A stretch of DNA of 64,000 nucleotides, taken from an uncultured Dehalococcoidia bacterium. GTDB taxonomy: Bacteria; Chloroflexota; Dehalococcoidia; Lucifugimonadales; UBA3495. The notes under the pieces are model-generated. The model worked only from the letters and a program-made list of their open reading frames with translations. It made no database searches and had not been told where the DNA came from. Position numbers and translations under genes: made by a program. Below, piece by piece: positions 60,495-64,000 of the stretch; within the stretch, counting starts at the first letter, position 1, and every line of letters starts with the position of its first letter. Where the stretch lies: assembly GCA_951812535.1 (NCBI GenBank), contig CATOSK010000006.1, positions 1 through 64,000 on the forward strand, written 5' to 3'.

Positions 60495-62867
60495 ATGAAC
60501 CTTTCAGGTTTCATCGACACCTTCAAAGAGGCCATCGCCAAGCGGGTGGTGGAGTCCTACCCGCCTCTGTACCGGCCCTCCGAAATCCCCGTCCGGCTAC
60601 CCCGGCTGCTGCGGACCCCCATGGGCGGCCAGGAGGACGCCATCAAGGGGACCGCGTTGTCCCTCCAGGCCCACCGGGGCACCACGGTGGTGGGCGAGAT
60701 GGGCACGGGAAAGACCTTCATCGGCGCCGCCGCCGCCCACGCCGCCGGATTCCGGCGGGTGTTGATCCTCTGCCCGCCCCATCTCACCCGGAAGTGGAAG
60801 CGGGAGGTGGAGGATACGGTGCCCGGCGCCCGCGCCGCCATCGTCGCCTCCATCACCGACCTGGAGCGGCTGCGGCTGTCGGTGGGTCCCGCTCCGCTGT
60901 TCGCCATCATGTCCCGGGAGCGGGCCAAGCTGTCCTACCGCTGGCAGCCCGCCGTCATCCAGCGGTGGGCCGCCGCCGGGGGGCGGCTGGTGCGGGACGA
61001 GCAGACCGGCGAGCCGTTTCAAGTCCCCTGCTGCCCCACCTGCCATGCCCAGGTGGTGGACAAGGACGGCGTTCCCCTCACCGACGCGGAATTCTCCCGC
61101 AAGCGGCGGGACTGCGACCTATGCGGCTCCGCCCTCTGGCAGGCCGACGGCTCCGGCCCCCGCCGGTATCCGCTGGCCGACTACGTGAAGCACCGGATGA
61201 AGGGCTTCTTCGACCTGCTTATAGGCGATGAGGTTCACGAATACAAAGGGAGGGGCTCGGCCCAGGGCATCGCCGCCGGGGTGCTGGCCGACGCCTGCGG
61301 CAAGTCCCTCACCCTTACCGGCACCCTTACGGGAGGGTATTCGAGCACTCTCTTCCACCTGCTCTACCGCTTCTCCCCCGACATCCGGGCCGAGTTCGGA
61401 CGCTCCGAGGAGGGACGCTGGATACAGCGCTACGGCTTCCTGGAGGAGACGGTGCGCCACGCCGATGACGGCGACTCCTTCGAGGACGGGCGGAACAGCC
61501 GCCGCAAGGGATACCGCAAGACGGTTCGTGAAAGGCCCGGCCTGGCTCCTTCGGCCCTGTTCCACCTCATCGGTAACTCGGTCTTCCTGCGTCTTTCCGA
61601 CGTGGCCTCGGGCCTGCCGCCCTACGAGGAACAGGTGATGCTATCGGGTATGGACCGGGAGACGGACCACACCGGCTTCTCCCAGCGCAAGGCCTACGAC
61701 GCGGTGTTCGACACCCTGCGCCAGGCTTTGGCGGCGGCGCTTCAGAAGGGCTCCAAGCGGTTGCTGGCGACCTATCTCCAGACCCTCCTGGCCTACCCCG
61801 ACGGCTGCACCCGGGGCGAGACGGTCTTCGATCCCCAGACGGGCAACGTGCTCATCCAGATGCCGCCCCTGTCCGAGGACAAGCTCTACCCCAAGGAGCA
61901 GGCGCTGGTGGACCTGGTGGCGGCGGAGCGGCTGGCAGGCCGGAAGGTGCTGGTCTACGCCACCCACACGGGAACGCGGGACATCACCGAGCGGATGGAG
62001 CAGTTCCTGACCACCCACGGCTTCCGGGTGGCGGTGCTCAAGGCCGACTCGGTGGCCCCGGACCGGCGGGAAAGCTGGGTGGAGGAACGGGTCAAGCAGG
62101 GGGTGGACGTGGTCATCTGCCATCCCCGCCTGGTGCAGACCGGCCTGGACCTCATCGACTTTCCAACCCTCTGCTGGTTCGAGACGGATTACAGCGTTTA
62201 CACGATGAGGCAGGCGTCGCGGCGCTCCTGGCGCATCGGGCAGAAAAGGCCGGTGAAGGTGGTGTTCATGGCCTACCGGAACACCCTCCAGGCCGACGCA
62301 CTCAAGCTGGTCGCCAAGAAACTGCAATCCTCGCTGGCGGTGGAGGGGGAGCTGCCCGAGGACGGGCTGGCCGCCTTCGGGGACGACGGCGACGACCTGA
62401 TGCTGGCCCTGGCCCGGCAGATCGTCAGCGGCGACGAGACCGACGCCGATGGCGAGTCGGTGGAGGACGTGTTCGCCCGGGCGCGGGACGCCGAGGCCAG
62501 CGCCGAGGAGTTCCTGGTGGACGACGCTTGGCAGGCCGTCGAGGTCGAACCGGAGGCCGTGGCGGTCAACGGGAATGGCCATCATGCCAATGGCAACGGA
62601 CACGACGCCATCGGTATCGAAGGGACGGTCGAGCTGGTCCTGGGCAACGGACATCACGCCGACGGTAACGGCGACGGCCACCGCGACGAATCCGAACCCG
62701 CCGAGGGGCAGCAGTCGCTCTTCTCCTGGGCCGAGTTCCTGTCCGAGGAACCGGTCAAGCCCAGGGGACGGAACGGCAAGGCCAAACCAGCCGCCGCGTC
62801 CCTGTTCCAGTGGGCGCTGGACCAGGAACAGGAACGGGAAAAGGAGTTGGTGGGCGCGGGCCGCTAG
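60495..62867 (+). CDS. SNF2/SF2-type helicase with internal zinc-finger insert
   Basis: 790 residues. Walker A VVGEMGTGKTFIGAAAAHAA, motif Ia LILCPPHLTRKWKREVEDTV, a Cys insert (CPTCHAQVVDKDG, CDLCGSALWQ), DExH-like IGDEVHEYKG, SLTLTGTLTGGYSS, and C-terminal motifs LVYATHTGTRDITERM, ICHPRLVQTGLDLIDFPTL and QASRRSWRIGQKRPVKV. The end is a low-complexity Asn/Gly/His tail (NGNGHHANGNGHDAIG, LGNGHHADGNGDGHRD). It should translocate on double-stranded DNA, remodelling it for recombination, replication or defence against host systems. Confidence 0.85.
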   Translation: MNLSGFIDTFKEAIAKRVVESYPPLYRPSEIPVRLPRLLRTPMGGQEDAIKGTALSLQAHRGTTVVGEMGTGKTFIGAAAAHAAGFRRVLILCPPHLTRKWKREVEDTVPGARAAIVASITDLERLRLSVGPAPLFAIMSRERAKLSYRWQPAVIQRWAAAGGRLVRDEQTGEPFQVPCCPTCHAQVVDKDGVPLTDAEFSRKRRDCDLCGSALWQADGSGPRRYPLADYVKHRMKGFFDLLIGDEVHEYKGRGSAQGIAAGVLADACGKSLTLTGTLTGGYSSTLFHLLYRFSPDIRAEFGRSEEGRWIQRYGFLEETVRHADDGDSFEDGRNSRRKGYRKTVRERPGLAPSALFHLIGNSVFLRLSDVASGLPPYEEQVMLSGMDRETDHTGFSQRKAYDAVFDTLRQALAAALQKGSKRLLATYLQTLLAYPDGCTRGETVFDPQTGNVLIQMPPLSEDKLYPKEQALVDLVAAERLAGRKVLVYATHTGTRDITERMEQFLTTHGFRVAVLKADSVAPDRRESWVEERVKQGVDVVICHPRLVQTGLDLIDFPTLCWFETDYSVYTMRQASRRSWRIGQKRPVKVVFMAYRNTLQADALKLVAKKLQSSLAVEGELPEDGLAAFGDDGDDLMLALARQIVSGDETDADGESVEDVFARARDAEASAEEFLVDDAWQAVEVEPEAVAVNGNGHHANGNGHDAIGIEGTVELVLGNGHHADGNGDGHRDESEPAEGQQSLFSWAEFLSEEPVKPRGRNGKAKPAAASLFQWALDQEQEREKELVGAGR

Positions 62868-62886
62868 ACCGCAAAGGCACACGGGA

Positions 62887-62915
62887 GAGGCCGCCGCCGT
62901 TTCATCGGCGGCCTC
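62887..62915 (+). terminator. Hairpin after the helicase gene
   Basis: GAGGCCGCCG (62887-62896) pairs with CGGCGGCCTC (62906-62915); no T run follows. Confidence 0.5.
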
Positions 62916-62967
62916 CCCGCATACGGCAACGAACCGAAACGACACCATTCAGTAAAGGAGACCAATC

Positions 62968-63174
62968 ATGGCACGCATCTTTGTGTACGACGACCGCGAG
63001 TTCCCCGACCCGGACCCCGAAATGAGCGTCGAGCAGGTGAAGGCGACGCTGGCCGACTTCTACGGCGAGATCGCCAACGCCTCGGTCAAGGAGACCACGC
63101 GGGGCGAGGACACCATCTTCGAGTTCCAGCGGCGGGTGGGCACCAAGGGCGCCTTCACCCCCGCCCACAGCTAG
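62968..63174 (+). CDS. PRTRC system protein C-like
   Basis: 68 residues: ARIFVYDDREFPDPDPEMSV, EQVKATLADFYGEIANASVK, DTIFEFQRRVGTKG. This closely follows PRTRC protein C, a small conserved protein of plasmid and element modules that also contain ParB-, ThiF- and E2-like proteins. None of those is visible before the window ends, but the operon continues. AAAGGAG precedes the ATG. Confidence 0.8.
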   Translation: MARIFVYDDREFPDPDPEMSVEQVKATLADFYGEIANASVKETTRGEDTIFEFQRRVGTKGAFTPAHS

Positions 63175-63187
63175 GGAGGTTTCAGAC

Positions 63188-63418
63188 ATGGACAACCAAA
63201 CCCTGGCCGGTCTGCTGGCGGACGTACCGCCGGCGGACCTGAAAATCACCGAGCTTGCGGCGGAGATCACCCTGCCAGGTGGCGGGCTGGACCTGGACGC
63301 GGCGGCGGCCCGGCAGCCGGAGGTGGAACTGGCGTGCGCCCAGGCCCAGGACTACGCCGCCGCCACCAAACGGCTGCTGGAGGCGATGAAATGGCAACTG
63401 CGGCCCCGCCGGTACTGA
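63188..63418 (+). CDS. Small protein, unknown
   Basis: 76 residues, GGGAGG upstream of the ATG. Helical with an acidic first half (LAGLLADVPPADLKITELAA) and QAQDYAAATKRLLEAMKWQL at the end. It lies 13 bp after the PRTRC C gene and overlaps the next gene by 28 bp. Confidence 0.55.
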   Translation: MDNQTLAGLLADVPPADLKITELAAEITLPGGGLDLDAAAARQPEVELACAQAQDYAAATKRLLEAMKWQLRPRRY

Positions 63419-64000
63419 GCTACCTGGCCGAAACCCTCCTGCGGCGTCCGCCGTCGCTGCGGGAGCTGGTCGTCCGGCTGGGCTACGCCGAGGACTACGC
63501 CTGGTTCGCCGGGCTGGCCCGCCGCCTCTTTCCCGACGAGGCGGAAACGCTGCTGGGGATTCCCGACTTGGGCCAGCGGCTGGCCCGCTTCGCCCGGCTG
63601 TTCGAGGAACGCCACTTCCCACTCTACGCACCCTACATGGAGTTCTTCGTGGACGAAGGGGAGGAACCGCCCTTCACCTGGCTCAGGCGGGGCATTCCCT
63701 TCCAGCTGATGGGCTTCGGCTACGACGACCTCCACGAGATGTGGGACGGCTACCGGGAGGGCCTCTCGGCCCTGGCGCTGCTGGCCGAACCCCCCGATTT
63801 CTACAGCGACGAACCCGGCGGATTGCGCACGGCCTGGCTGGAAGCCGCCGCCCAGCGCATTCCGCGGGAGACGCTGCTCCGCATCCCTGCGGGCGGCATT
63901 CCCTTGGACGCGCTCACCGAGGCGGTGCAGGAAACGGAGTATCAGGGCGCGGCTCAGGCCGCCGCCTGGGTGCGGGCCGAGACCGGCAGCTTCTTCCTAG
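63391..64000 (+). CDS. Hypothetical protein, 3' end beyond the window
   Basis: Open from ATG 63391 to the edge (203 codons). The sequence is rich in Leu, Arg, Phe and Tyr: YLAETLLRRPPSLRELVVRL, YAWFAGLARRLFPDEAETLL, PLYAPYMEFFVDEGEEPPFT, MGFGYDDLHEMWDGYREGLS. It recalls the small accessory proteins following PRTRC genes, but I cannot name a family. Confidence 0.6.
   Translation, partial: MATAAPPVLSYLAETLLRRPPSLRELVVRLGYAEDYAWFAGLARRLFPDEAETLLGIPDLGQRLARFARLFEERHFPLYAPYMEFFVDEGEEPPFTWLRRGIPFQLMGFGYDDLHEMWDGYREGLSALALLAEPPDFYSDEPGGLRTAWLEAAAQRIPRETLLRIPAGGIPLDALTEAVQETEYQGAAQAAAWVRAETGSFFL

Overview
The window is GC-rich bacterial DNA. I infer Chloroflexota (SAR202/Dehalococcoidia-like): lipoproteins with long Ala/Ser/Pro/Thr linkers, a COG0523 GTPase joined to a WD40 gene, and very heavy IS load. 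That assignment is an inference from style, not from a marker gene. No rRNA or tRNA was recognised.

Left part, about 1-26.7 kb, is chromosome-like and full of insertion sequences. It opens with the 3' end of a TIR-domain gene next to a decayed ISL3 element, then a complete peptide/nickel-type importer (lipoprotein, two permeases), an IS630 copy plus a second decayed IS630, a membrane-anchored molybdopterin oxidoreductase, an IS5 element, and a receiver-domain protein that a 16-bp duplication has fused to a Vsr endonuclease. From 15.3 to 22.7 kb lies a zinc locus: a Fur/Zur-type regulator, a zinc-binding lipoprotein with an AztD-like beta-propeller built into its His-rich loop (now split by an ISAs1 element with a perfect 10-bp target duplication), remnants of its ATPase, a COG0523 metallochaperone GTPase and a WD40 protein. 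A CbiX-ferredoxin/BtuF-FhuD/FecCD/FecE operon follows, probably for cobalamin, corrinoid or siderophore metal uptake.

26.7-28.9 kb is a junction made of repeats, a 220-bp MITE-like element and one orphan membrane protein.

Right part, about 28.9-64 kb, is an integrative conjugative or mobilizable element. It appears to contain two related modules facing each other: a decayed + strand module (small basic proteins, HTH protein, broken replication-relaxation gene, VapBC, broken serine recombinase) and an intact - strand module (serine recombinase, antidote-type regulator, small basic protein, two XRE proteins, replication-relaxation protein). The latter reads on into a conjugation operon (VirD4/TraG, VirB4, pilin-like proteins, PrgI, VirB6/TrbL, secreted protein). 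A divergent control region and an array of variable-stem hairpins separate this from a long + strand DNA-processing operon: primase, Rad52-type annealing protein, RecB/Cas4-like nuclease, SSB, RadC-like protein, adenine methyltransferase, SNF2-type helicase and PRTRC protein C, continuing off the right edge.

The observations I rate highest are the AztC-AztD chimera, the hairpin array at 50.97-51.25 kb, and the receiver-Vsr fusion.
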